Positions 47,686 through 56,240 of a DNA stretch of 64,000 nt are shown here, piece by piece. Origin of the DNA: Rhodosalinus sp041365695 (GTDB taxonomy: Bacteria > Pseudomonadota > Alphaproteobacteria > Rhodobacterales > Rhodobacteraceae); NCBI RefSeq assembly GCF_041365695.1, contig NZ_JBGFSJ010000002.1, forward strand, positions 62,001-126,000. The letters run 5' to 3'. Both the position numbers and the translations under genes were made by a program. The notes under the pieces were generated by a model, which saw only the letters and a program-made list of their open reading frames with translations, was not told the DNA's origin and searched no databases. Position 1 is the stretch's first letter, and each line of letters begins with the position of its first letter.

Positions 47686-48731
47686 GCGAGCGTCCAGAGC
47701 TGGAACAGGACGCCCGAGGCGAAGGCGCCGGTGAGAGAAAGCGCGATGTAGAGGGCGAAGACGGGCGGCCGGGCCAGCGCCCAGACCGCCATCGCCGCCG
47801 GTATCGAGGTCACGCCCCCCGCCACGAGAAAGGCCATGCCCGCGCCGGGCGCCATGCCCTGCTCGATCAGCCCGCCCACCAGCGGAAGCGCGGCGTAGCC
47901 GTTCAGGTAGGCCGGAACGCCCACGAAGGTCGCCGTCACGATCGGCATGAAGCCGTCTCCGCCAAGCGCCGCCGTCACCGTCTCCGCGGGGATCCAGGCG
48001 AGCATCAGGCTTTCGAGAAGGAAGGCGAGCGTCAGCCACTTGGCGAGGAACAGCGTCGTGTTGAGCGCGGTCTTGCCGAATTTCGCCCGGCGCTCGCGCT
48101 CCTCCCAGAAGCGCCACGCCACGGGTTTCGGCGCGCGCACGCTCGAGCCGCCGCAGCCGCCGTCGCCCACGCCCTCGCGCAGCGGGTTCGAAAGCGCCCC
48201 GCCGCGCGCCAGAAGATGCACGACGATCCCGCCGAAGACGCCGAGCCCGATCGCGGCCACGGTCTTGGCGACCGCGAAGTCGAGGTCGAGCACGCCCACG
48301 GTCAGCACGAACATCGACGGGTCCATGATCGGAGAGGCCAGCCAGAAGGCCATCACCGCCGAAAGCGGCACGCCCATCGCCAGGAGCGCAGCGATTAGCG
48401 GGATCACCCCGCAGGAGCAGAAGGGAGAGATCCCCCCCGCCAGCGCGCCGAGCCCGATCATCAGAAGCGGCGCGCCCGTGAAGGCGCGCGCGATCAGGTT
48501 GTCCGCGCCCGTGGCGCCCGCCCAGGCGGCGATGGCGATGGACAGGACGAGATAGGGCGCCGTGCGCAGAAGCGCCCCGCCCGCGAAGGCCGCGCTGTCG
48601 GCGGCCTGCCCGGGGTCGAGGATGGCCAGCACCGTGAGGATCAGGGCCGAGGCCAGCCAGACACGCTGCGCGCGCCAGATCGTTCCGATCGCGGAGCGCA
48701 GCCCCGGTGCGGGAAGGGTCGTGTCGGTCAT
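47682..48731 (-). CDS. ArsP/DUF318-type permease, probable metal(loid) efflux
   Basis: A 349-residue inner-membrane protein with about eight to ten helices in two repeats. The conserved cysteine motif FCSCGVIPLIAAL sits in the first half, and a cysteine-containing loop (GDGGCGGSS) lies in the central cytoplasmic region. The family includes ArsP, which exports trivalent organoarsenicals, and relatives linked to Cu/Zn. ATG 48731 has GGAG eight bases upstream; the ATG two codons earlier is too close to it. Lying directly after arsR and near ACR3 supports arsenical efflux, but copper or zinc cannot be excluded. Confidence 0.82.
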   Translation of the reverse strand: MTDTTLPAPGLRSAIGTIWRAQRVWLASALILTVLAILDPGQAADSAAFAGGALLRTAPYLVLSIAIAAWAGATGADNLIARAFTGAPLLMIGLGALAGGISPFCSCGVIPLIAALLAMGVPLSAVMAFWLASPIMDPSMFVLTVGVLDLDFAVAKTVAAIGLGVFGGIVVHLLARGGALSNPLREGVGDGGCGGSSVRAPKPVAWRFWEERERRAKFGKTALNTTLFLAKWLTLAFLLESLMLAWIPAETVTAALGGDGFMPIVTATFVGVPAYLNGYAALPLVGGLIEQGMAPGAGMAFLVAGGVTSIPAAMAVWALARPPVFALYIALSLTGAFASGVLFQLWTLA

Positions 48732-48787
48732 GTCCATTTCTCCGGGATATTGGTTGTTTTTCGACGGCAAAAAACCGTGTGGGCGTG

Positions 48788-49105
48788 TCATGCCGCGCCC
48801 TCCGCGGGCTGCATGGTCACGCCGGCGCAGCATTCCGAGGTGAGAAACGCCAGCACCTCGTGCATCGCCGGGTAGTCGACCCGGTTGAAGACTTCGCGGC
48901 CGCGTTTTTCCTGCACCACGAGCCCGGCATCGACCAGCGTCGAAAGATGATGTGCGAGCGTCGAGGGCGCGAGCCCGAGATGCGCGCCGATATCGCCGAC
49001 GCGCAGCCCTTCGTCCCCCGCTTTCACGAGCAGGCGGAAGATGGAGAGCCGGGCATCGTGGCCAAGGGCGGCGAGCGCGCGGGCGGTGGGGCTTGTCGTG
49101 GTCAT
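48788..49105 (-). CDS. arsR: ArsR family metalloregulatory repressor
   Basis: A 105-residue winged-helix repressor with HTH around LRVGDIGAHLGLAPSTLAHHL and wing around VVQEKRGREVFNRVD. A C-terminal vicinal Cys pair (ECCAGV, about residues 94-95) matches the arsenite-binding Cys pair of the short alphaproteobacterial ArsR type. It has no Shine-Dalgarno sequence and its promoter lies directly on the start codon. It should repress itself and the downstream permease-transglutaminase genes, and possibly ACR3. Confidence 0.9.
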   Translation of the reverse strand: MTTTSPTARALAALGHDARLSIFRLLVKAGDEGLRVGDIGAHLGLAPSTLAHHLSTLVDAGLVVQEKRGREVFNRVDYPAMHEVLAFLTSECCAGVTMQPAEGAA

Positions 49106-49140
49106 GGCGGCAAATATAACCACGATTCCGGTTTTGTCGA
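49106..49140 (-). promoter_or_regulatory. arsR promoter, probably giving a leaderless mRNA
   Basis: On the minus strand -35 TCGACA (49140-49135), a 16-bp spacer and -10 TATATT (49118-49113) match consensus 5 of 6 each. Only seven bases separate the -10 from the arsR ATG (49105), so transcription should begin at or within a base or two of the start codon. An inverted repeat GTCGA/TCGAC (49136-49140, 49149-49153) overlaps the -35. Confidence 0.65.
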
Positions 49141-49158
49141 GTTCTTTTTCGACGTGGC

Positions 49159-50166
49159 TCAGGCGAAGCGGGCGCGCGTGCGGTTGGCGAAGGCGACGAG
49201 CGACAGCATCACCGGCACCTCGACCAGCACGCCGACCACCGTGGCCAGCGCCGCGCCGGAGTTCAGGCCGAAAAGGCTGATCGCCACGGCGACGGCCAGC
49301 TCGAAGAAGTTCGATGTGCCGATCAACGCGCAGGGCGCCGCGATCCGGTGTGGCACGCGCAGCGCCCAGGCAGCGGCATAGGCCAGCGCGAATATGCCGT
49401 AGGACTGGATCAGGATCGGTGTCGCGATCAGCGCGATGACCTGCGGGCGGTCGAGGATCACCTGGCCCTGCAGCCCGAAAAGGATCACCACCGTCATGAT
49501 CAGGCCCAGGATGGACCAGGGCTTGATGCGGTCGCGGAACGCCTCGATCCGCGCGGCGCTGCCCAGCCGCGCGCGCGTCCAGATGCCCGCCGCGAGCGGC
49601 AATGCGACGAACAGGATCACCGACAGCACCAGCGTCTCCCACGGCACCTCGATGTCGGTGACGCCCAGCAGCACGGCGACGATCGGCGCGAAGGCGAAGA
49701 CCATCACGATGTCGTTCACGCTGACCTGAAGAAGCGTGTAGCCTTCGTCGCCCCGCGTGAGCTGCGACCAGACGAAGACCATCGCCGTGCAGGGCGCGGC
49801 GCCGAGGAGGATCAGCCCGGCGATGTATTGCTCCGCGTCCGCGGGCGCGATCAGGTCCGCGAACACGACCTCGAAGAACAGCACCGCCAGCGCGGCCATC
49901 GTGAAGGGCTTGACCAGCCAGTTGACGGCAAGCGTGATGGCAAGGCCCCGCGGCTGCTTCAGCACGTCCTTCAGGCTGCCCGGATCGACGCCGACCATCA
50001 TCGGATAGACCATCGCCCAGATCAGCACGGCGACGACCAGGTTCACGCGGGCCAGCTCGGCCGCCGCGATGGCCTCGACCAGCGCCGGCACCGTGCTGCC
50101 GATGGCGATCCCGGCGACCATCGCCAGCGCGATCCAGAGAGAGAGGTAGCGTTCGAAACTGCCCAT
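49159..50166 (-). CDS. acr3: ACR3-type arsenite efflux permease
   Basis: A 335-residue inner-membrane carrier with ten helices. The essential Cys is C126 in LLGAAPCTAMVFVWSQLTRG, with VSVNDIVMVFAFAP and CALIGTSNFFELAVAVA also typical. It exports arsenite (and possibly antimonite) using the proton gradient. The start ATG 50166 gives the family N-terminus (GSFERYLSLWIALAMVAG); GGAG is only three bases upstream, so initiation may be weak. It ends 53 bp before arsR. No arsenate reductase (arsC) is visible nearby, so arsenite or organic arsenicals may be the main challenge. Confidence 0.93.
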   Translation of the reverse strand: MGSFERYLSLWIALAMVAGIAIGSTVPALVEAIAAAELARVNLVVAVLIWAMVYPMMVGVDPGSLKDVLKQPRGLAITLAVNWLVKPFTMAALAVLFFEVVFADLIAPADAEQYIAGLILLGAAPCTAMVFVWSQLTRGDEGYTLLQVSVNDIVMVFAFAPIVAVLLGVTDIEVPWETLVLSVILFVALPLAAGIWTRARLGSAARIEAFRDRIKPWSILGLIMTVVILFGLQGQVILDRPQVIALIATPILIQSYGIFALAYAAAWALRVPHRIAAPCALIGTSNFFELAVAVAISLFGLNSGAALATVVGVLVEVPVMLSLVAFANRTRARFA

Positions 50167-50207
50167 GCGCTCCGGATAGGCGATCCGTGACGGGCTGTCG
50201 ACACGTC

Positions 50208-50240
50208 GCCGGATCGGGTGAGAACGGGACGCGATCCGGC
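50208..50240. promoter_or_regulatory. 9-bp inverted repeat upstream of ACR3
   Basis: GCCGGATCG (50208-50216) and CGATCCGGC (50232-50240) with a 15-base spacer, in the 139-bp gap between the antiporter stop and the ACR3 start. It could be the antiporter transcript end or an operator for ACR3. I see no clear promoter hexamers, so the choice is open. Confidence 0.4.
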
Positions 50241-50305
50241 GGGCCCGGGTGATCGGGAAGGCAAGCGTCAGGAACGCCACCACCAGAGGCCGCGGCGAAA
50301 GTCCG

Positions 50306-52825
50306 TCAGGTCGCCCGCGACCGCGAATCGTCCGAGAAAAGCGCGTCGGGCGCGATCCCGCGCTTTTCCGCGCTTGCCCGGACCGCGTCCTGCAAGGCGG
50401 TGCTGCGGGACAGCAGGCGCCGGAAGCGTTCCTCGTCGAGGACCAGAAGCGTCGACGGTGCGATGGCCCGCACCTCGGCACGGCGCGCCTTGTTCATCAA
50501 GATCGCCATCTGCCCGAACATCTCGCCCCGGCCCAGCCGCCAGGTCTGGCCCGCGCTTTCGAGTTCCACGGCGCCCGACGCGATGAAGAATACGCTCTTG
50601 GCGGCGCTGTCCTTGTGGATGATCGTCTCGCCCGCATTCACGTAGCGCGTCTTCAGCGCGCGCCCGAGCCGGCGCAGGCCCGCGTCGTCGAGATCGGCGA
50701 AAAGCGGAAACTGCCTGAAAAGCTCCGAGCGCTGCAACGCGATGTCGAGGCGCGGCCGTTCCTCCGCCGCCGTGCGCCGCAGCGTGAGCCCCTGCATCAG
50801 CGCGGTGAAGACCTCGGCGCCGATCAGCCCGTCCTCGCGCATGGCGGTGTATTCCCGTTCCTCGAGGCGAAGCGCGGTGCGCCGGATGAAACGCCGTTCC
50901 AGCTTTTCGGCATAGCCGGGGTATTGCAGGCGCAGCCCTTCCAGCGCCGTCTCCACGGCCTCGATCCGCCGCGACAGCAACTCGTGCAGCAGTTCCGCGA
51001 CCCGCCGTCCGTGGATGCGCCGGATGCGGCCGTCGATGAAGGCCCCGAGGTCGCGCAGGATGAGGCGCTGCGCCAGCAGCGCCTCGAACCGGTCGGCCGT
51101 CATGCGGGCCAAGGGCCAGGACACGTCCAGCCGGCTGTTGAGCACCACCGCCGCGCGGAACGCGCGCCCGTAGGCGATGCTGCGGCGCGCCGCGCGCTGA
51201 TAGCCGCTGCGCCCGCCCGAGCGGGCGTTCTCGATCAGCCTTTCCGCATCCGACAGAAGCTGGTCGGCCATGCGGGCGGAGATCGTGCGCTCGCGCACCC
51301 GCGCCAGGATCGTGTCGCGTTCGAACCCGGCCAGCGCGATCAGTCCCAGCGTGATGCGGTCGCGGTCGAGGATGTCGGCGCTGGCCTCCGCCATCTTCAC
51401 CGCCTGGTCCAGCCTGTCGCCGAATCGCTTGGCCTCCGAGCGCACGATCTTGCGGGTGAGGTCGTAATTGTCGGTGGTGCGCGCCACGTCCTCGCGGACG
51501 GTCTGAAGCGCGACGGCCACGACCTGCCGCGACAGCGCCTCGTCGATGGGCGACAGGCGGTCGAGGCCGAGCCGCGCGATCACGGCGCGCAGCGTGGTAC
51601 CCTGCACGATCAGCGTGAAGAGCGTGAAGCCCGTGGCGAGGATGCCCACCACGCGCTTCACCTCGACCGGGACGCGGAAGCTTTCGGTCACGGCGAGGGC
51701 GAGGGCCAGTGTCACCGCGCCTCGCAAGCCGCCCCAGAGGATCGCGGCCCGGTAGGGACGCTCGACCTGCGGCGAAAGGCGCAGCAGGGTGAGCGCCGGC
51801 AGCAGCACGAAGAGGATCACAGCCCGCGCCGCGATGGCGGCAAGGATCACCACCCCGATCAGGACGAAGTCCTCGACGCGGACCTCTTCCAGCAGGCGCG
51901 GGATCAGCAGCGCGGCGAGAATGAAGATCAGCGCCCCCGCCCAGTGCGCGAGCAGGTCCCAGACCTCGCGCAGGTTCGCCCATGCCTGCGGCGGCAGGCG
52001 GCCGGGCCCGGCCAGGTTCAGCGTCAGCCCCGCCGCGACGACCGCGATGACGCCCGAGGCGCCGATGCTCTGTTCCGCGCCGATATAGGCGAGATAGGGC
52101 AGCGAGACGGAGATCGAGATCTGCGCGAGCTCATGGCGGCTGAAGAGCGCCATCACCCACACCGCGACGCGCGCCGCCAGCCAGCCCGTCAGCACGCCGC
52201 CCAGGATTAGCATCGGAAACTGGGCGAGCGCGTCGCGCAGGCTGGGATCGGGCACGCCCAGCATCACGAAGCCCATGAACAGGCCGAAGAGAGCGATCGC
52301 GGCGGCGTCGTTGAGCAGGCTTTCCCCCTCGATGATCCGCGCGAGCCGCCGCGGCGCCGAGATCGAGCGGAAGATCGACACCACCGCGGAAGGGTCCGTC
52401 GTGGACACGATCGCCCCGATCAGCAGACACGCCGCGAGCGGTAGCGTGCTTGTCCACGACAGCGCGTACCCCACGCTCAGCGTCGCCACGACCACCGCGA
52501 CCACGGCAAGCACGAGGATGGGCACCCAGTCGTCCAGCATCCGGCGCAGGTTCATCCCCAGCGTGGCCTGGAAGAGCAGCGTGGGCAGGAAGACGTAGAG
52601 AAAGACATTCGACCGGATCGGCAGGCCGAGGATCGCCTCGGCCACCGGGTTCAACGCATCGGTGAGTTCGGTGCGCAGGAAAAAGGTCGCGCCGGCCCCG
52701 ATCAGCACGCCGAGCACGGCGAGGATCACGCTGTAAGGCAGGCGCAGCCGCGCGGCCAGCGGCTCCGCCATGCCGATGACGAGAAACAGCGACGCGATGA
52801 TCGTGGTGACGAGAACGATGTCCAT
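50306..52825 (-). CDS. CPA1 Na+/H+ antiporter with C-terminal cyclic-nucleotide-binding domain (SOS1-like)
   Basis: An 839-residue protein. Residues 1-430 form an NhaP/CPA1 exchanger with 12-13 helices, including STTDPSAV (141-148) and the ion-binding Asn-Asp pair at 172-173 (ESLLNDAAAIALF). A long cytoplasmic helical region (430-700) is followed by a cyclic-nucleotide-binding-like beta-roll (about 705-825; FPLFADLDDAGLRRLG, GEMFGQMAILMNKARRAEVRA). This is the domain plan of plant SOS1, found in some bacteria. It exports Na+ and may be gated by the cNMP domain, although the phosphate-cassette Arg is not clear. No good Shine-Dalgarno precedes ATG 52825. It lies downstream of the sulP-usp pair after 257 bp of GC-rich sequence in which I see no gene. 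Confidence 0.9.
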   Translation of the reverse strand: MDIVLVTTIIASLFLVIGMAEPLAARLRLPYSVILAVLGVLIGAGATFFLRTELTDALNPVAEAILGLPIRSNVFLYVFLPTLLFQATLGMNLRRMLDDWVPILVLAVVAVVVATLSVGYALSWTSTLPLAACLLIGAIVSTTDPSAVVSIFRSISAPRRLARIIEGESLLNDAAAIALFGLFMGFVMLGVPDPSLRDALAQFPMLILGGVLTGWLAARVAVWVMALFSRHELAQISISVSLPYLAYIGAEQSIGASGVIAVVAAGLTLNLAGPGRLPPQAWANLREVWDLLAHWAGALIFILAALLIPRLLEEVRVEDFVLIGVVILAAIAARAVILFVLLPALTLLRLSPQVERPYRAAILWGGLRGAVTLALALAVTESFRVPVEVKRVVGILATGFTLFTLIVQGTTLRAVIARLGLDRLSPIDEALSRQVVAVALQTVREDVARTTDNYDLTRKIVRSEAKRFGDRLDQAVKMAEASADILDRDRITLGLIALAGFERDTILARVRERTISARMADQLLSDAERLIENARSGGRSGYQRAARRSIAYGRAFRAAVVLNSRLDVSWPLARMTADRFEALLAQRLILRDLGAFIDGRIRRIHGRRVAELLHELLSRRIEAVETALEGLRLQYPGYAEKLERRFIRRTALRLEEREYTAMREDGLIGAEVFTALMQGLTLRRTAAEERPRLDIALQRSELFRQFPLFADLDDAGLRRLGRALKTRYVNAGETIIHKDSAAKSVFFIASGAVELESAGQTWRLGRGEMFGQMAILMNKARRAEVRAIAPSTLLVLDEERFRRLLSRSTALQDAVRASAEKRGIAPDALFSDDSRSRAT

Positions 52826-53082
52826 GGCTTGAAATAACCGGAAAATCCGGGAGGGGGAATTGCCGCGGCACGCCATCGGACGCCGGGGCCGCGGCCCGCG
52901 CATGGTGGGCTTTGAGGGCGAGAGGATCCTTCGGCCCTGTGCCGCCGCGCCGCCATGGCGCCTTCAAAACCGCGGGGTGCCACCTTTCGCGCGCCCGCGG
53001 CGGCTGTCGGGGCCTTGCCGCTCGATCCTCGCGTCCCGGAACCGCCGCGGCGCCGCGTGGCGCTACTGCGCCTCGGCGGCGC

Positions 53083-53937
53083 TCAGCGCATCAGCACCAC
53101 CGGCACCTTGCACGAGCGGATCATCTCGGTCGTGGTCGAACCGATGACGAGGGTCCGGATCCGGGAGTGGCCGTAGGCGCCCATCACCAGCAGGTCGATG
53201 CCCTCGCCGTCCACGAATTCGCCCAGCGCCTTGCCGGGCTGGCCGTCCAGCACGCGCGTCTCGGCCACGTGGCCGCCCGCGTCGAGCGTGGCCCGCGCGC
53301 TGGCCAGCGCGCGGCGCATTTCCTCGTTGTCCGCGCCAACGGTGGCCACCACCACGTCGAGCCCGGTGAACAGGGGATCGCGCGCGACGTGATCCACCGC
53401 CTTCATCGCAGACACGCCGCCGTCATAGGCGATCAGCACCCGCTTGATCTGGCGGAAGGCGCGGTTGGCGACGAAGACGGGCTTCTGGCTGGCGCGGACG
53501 ATCCGCTCGAAGTTCGAGCCGAGATGCGTCTTCTCGAGGCCCGCCGCCTCGCCGCGCTTGCCGATCAGGATCATGTCGACCGCGCCCTCCTTGGCCACGA
53601 CCGTATCGACGATGTCGTCGTGGCGCAGGCGCGTGACCACGTCGCCGACGCCCTCGGCCTCGACCAGCGCCTTCGCGTCCTCGAGGATCGCGCGGCCCTG
53701 CGCCTGGGCGAGTTTCGCGTGCTGCTCGTCGAGCGCGGTGAGCTTTTCGAGCAGGTTCGAGCGCGCCCCCAGCCTGATCGAGCCGGAGAGGTCGCGCTTG
53801 CTGCGCGCGCGGCGCGGGTCGAGCACGTGGTAGAGCTTGACCTGCGCGCCGGTGCGCGACGCGATCCACGCGGCGTGGCGGCAGACGCTCTCGGAGTAGG
53901 CCGATCCGTCGACCAGCGCCATCAGAACTGCGGTCAT
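53083..53937 (-). CDS. tandem (two-domain) universal stress protein
   Basis: A 284-residue protein with two Usp domains (about 1-148 and 160-284). The second carries an intact nucleotide-binding signature (VMGAYGHSRIRTLVIGSTTTEMI); the first has a degenerate one (LIGKRGEAAGLEKTHLGSNFERIV). It starts ten bases after the sulP stop and is surely co-transcribed with it. Usp partners of transporters often regulate activity, so it may adjust SulP or the downstream antiporter. Confidence 0.92.
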   Translation of the reverse strand: MTAVLMALVDGSAYSESVCRHAAWIASRTGAQVKLYHVLDPRRARSKRDLSGSIRLGARSNLLEKLTALDEQHAKLAQAQGRAILEDAKALVEAEGVGDVVTRLRHDDIVDTVVAKEGAVDMILIGKRGEAAGLEKTHLGSNFERIVRASQKPVFVANRAFRQIKRVLIAYDGGVSAMKAVDHVARDPLFTGLDVVVATVGADNEEMRRALASARATLDAGGHVAETRVLDGQPGKALGEFVDGEGIDLLVMGAYGHSRIRTLVIGSTTTEMIRSCKVPVVLMR

Positions 53938-53947
53938 GCGCTTCCCC

Positions 53948-55432
53948 TCAATGCCCCATCAGCTTGTCCATCGCGCCCGGCTTGTCGTGCATGGCGAGCC
54001 GGTCGACGATGGTTTCGGACGCCTGGTTCATGCCGACGATCTCGACCTCGGCGCCCTCGCGCCGGAACTTGAGCACGGCCATGTCCAGCGCGGCCACCGA
54101 CGAGATGTCCCAGATATGGGCGCGGCTGACATCGATGGTGACCCGCTCCAGCGCCTCCCGGAAATCGAACGAGGCCATGAAATCCTCGACCGAGGCGTAG
54201 AAGAGCTGCCCCTCGACGACATAGGTGCGCGCGCGCCCGTCCGGCGAGATCTCGGAGGTGACGCGGAAGATCTGGGCGATCTTGCCGGCGAAGAAGATGC
54301 CCGACAGCAGCACGCCCACCAGAACCCCGATGGCGAGGTTGTGGGTGTAGACCGTCACCACCACGGTGGCGAGCATCACGACCGAGGACGAGCGCGGATG
54401 ATCGCGCAGGTTCCTGATCGACGACCATGAGAACGTGCCGATCGAGACCATGATCATGATCGCCACCAGCGCCGGCATCGGGATCCGGGCCACCACATCG
54501 CCGAGCGCGACGATCATGAACAGCAGCACCGCGCCGGCCGTGAAGGTCGAAAGCCGCCCGCGGCCGCCCGATTTCACGTTGATGATCGACTGGCCGATCA
54601 TCGCGCAGCCGGCCATGCCGCCGATGAAGCCGGTGGCGGTGTTGGCGACGCCCTGCCCGATGCATTCCTGGTTCCGGTCGCTTGCGGTGTCGGTCAGGTC
54701 GTCGACGATGGTCTGCGTCATCAGGCTTTCCAGCAGCCCGACCGCGGCGACCGCCAGCGAATAGGGCAGGATGATCTGCAACGTCTCGAGGCTCAGCGGG
54801 ATGTCGGGGATCAGGAAGACGGGCAGCGTGTCGGGCAGATCGCCCATGTCGCCCACCGTGCGCACGTCGAGCCCCAGGGCCATCGCCGCCGCCGTCAGCA
54901 CGACGATGGTCACGAGCGGCGAGGGCAGCGCCGTGGTCAGCATCGGGAAGAGGTAGATGATGGCGAGGCCGGCGGCCACCATGGCGTAGGTCACCCACGT
55001 CACGCCGGTGAGTTCCGGGATCTGCGCGAGGAAGATCAGGATGGCGAGCGCGTTGACGAAGCCCGTGATGACCGAGCGCGAGACGAAGCGCATGAGCTGC
55101 CCCAGCCGCGCGAGCCCGGCGGCGATCTGGATGAGCCCCGCGAGCACGGTCGCGGCCAGCAGGTATTGCAGCCCGTGCTCCTTCACCAGCGTGACCATCA
55201 GCACGGCGGTCGCCGCCGTCGCCGCGGAGATCATGCCCGGCCGGCCGCCCGTGATCGCGACGATCACCGCGATCGAGAAGGAGGCGTAAAGCCCCACCTT
55301 GGGATCCAAGCCCGCGATGATCGAGAATGCGATCGCCTCGGGGATGAGCGCCAGTGCGACGACGAGGCCGGCGAGGATGTCGCCGCGGATGTTCCCGATC
55401 CACTGGTCACGGTAAGCGTAGAGCGCGTTCAT
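53948..55432 (-). CDS. SulP family inorganic anion transporter with STAS domain
   Basis: A 494-residue protein: a SulP membrane domain (1-385, beginning NIRGDILAGLVVALALIPEAIAF, here residues 13-35 in part) followed by a cytoplasmic STAS domain (about 395-490; IDVSRAHIWDISSVAALDMAV). The family carries sulfate, bicarbonate or other anions. The clustering with a Na+/H+ exchanger suggests, but does not show, Na+-coupled bicarbonate use. ATG 55432 follows GGGG at about five bases. Upstream frame extension is rejected as Arg-rich non-homologous sequence. Confidence 0.92.
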   Translation of the reverse strand: MNALYAYRDQWIGNIRGDILAGLVVALALIPEAIAFSIIAGLDPKVGLYASFSIAVIVAITGGRPGMISAATAATAVLMVTLVKEHGLQYLLAATVLAGLIQIAAGLARLGQLMRFVSRSVITGFVNALAILIFLAQIPELTGVTWVTYAMVAAGLAIIYLFPMLTTALPSPLVTIVVLTAAAMALGLDVRTVGDMGDLPDTLPVFLIPDIPLSLETLQIILPYSLAVAAVGLLESLMTQTIVDDLTDTASDRNQECIGQGVANTATGFIGGMAGCAMIGQSIINVKSGGRGRLSTFTAGAVLLFMIVALGDVVARIPMPALVAIMIMVSIGTFSWSSIRNLRDHPRSSSVVMLATVVVTVYTHNLAIGVLVGVLLSGIFFAGKIAQIFRVTSEISPDGRARTYVVEGQLFYASVEDFMASFDFREALERVTIDVSRAHIWDISSVAALDMAVLKFRREGAEVEIVGMNQASETIVDRLAMHDKPGAMDKLMGH

Positions 55433-55922
55433 GGTCACCCCGTTGGCGGGTCGTGGTGACGCGCCGTGTCGGCGCGCCCGGGATCGTCGGCGATGCTCCG
55501 GCAAGGGGTCGTGGCGCACGGCCGACCCGGGCGGGTTGCGCGCGTCATACAGGAATTCTGGTCGCGTGCAACCGCTCGGCCGAATCCGGCGCGAATGGGG
55601 TCGCGTCTTCGGCCACGAGCCTCTCCGGCGTCATGTCGGCGCCTATCCGGCGCTTCGGCTGAACGAATGCCACCGAACTGGGCGGGACCCGATCATGCAC
55701 GGGCCGGCCGCGGCTTTCGGCCGCCTCCTCGCGTGCGCGGCACCAGGCGCGGCGCGGCAAAAGGCGCAGCTCGTGGATTGTTTCGCGGGCTTGCTTAATT
55801 TTCCGTTTTCGCGTGCTGGCAGGACTCTTCGCGGTCAATGACTCACAAATATCAGCTTTCCGCCAAACCAGTTCGCGCCCTGTCGGCCAGACCCGTGGCA
55901 TCACGAGTGAACAAGGAGAGTA
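55433..55922. other. 490-bp divergent intergenic region with operator-like inverted repeat
   Basis: No convincing gene. An inverted repeat pairs 55534-55544 with 55563-55573 (GGTTGC-g-CGCG with CGCG-t-GCAACC, ten of eleven pairs, 18-base spacer). It brackets a plausible minus-strand promoter for sulP (TTGCAC, 16 bp, TATGAC). The last 130 bp before the plus-strand small gene is relatively AT-rich and probably holds its promoter, followed by AAGGAG at about 55913-55918. Confidence 0.5.
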
Positions 55923-56171
55923 ATGGTGAAAACTGTTTTGCTTATGCTGCACAAGGTTTTGCTGACGGGGATACTGGTCGTGATCCTCGGTGACACGGCG
56001 ATCAACCTGCTGCTCGACATGCCGCGCGAAAGCCTCGCCTCGCGGGCTGCCTGGCTCGGTCTCGGGGGGGTCGCGCTCTACCTCCAGGGCGCGCTCCTCT
56101 GGATGGTCTGGGGACAGGAGCCGCGGCGCGCCCGTCATGATTGGGCGCGGGCGCAGGACGCGCCCGGCTGA
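55923..56171 (+). CDS. small two-helix membrane protein, unknown function
   Basis: An 82-residue protein with two predicted membrane helices (about 5-30 and 43-66) joined by a short loop, and a basic C-terminal tail (EPRRARHDWARAQ). AAGGAG lies about four bases before the ATG, and codon use matches its neighbours, which supports a real gene. It lies 69 bp before cobU in the same direction and divergent from sulP. I do not recognise a family. It could belong to either neighbour's pathway. Confidence 0.65.
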   Translation: MVKTVLLMLHKVLLTGILVVILGDTAINLLLDMPRESLASRAAWLGLGGVALYLQGALLWMVWGQEPRRARHDWARAQDAPG

Positions 56172-56240
56172 ACGCCCCGCGCCGACCGTCCGGCAAAGCG
56201 GCTCTTCCCTTCGCCGCGCGGCTCTGCTTTCTGCCCTGGC

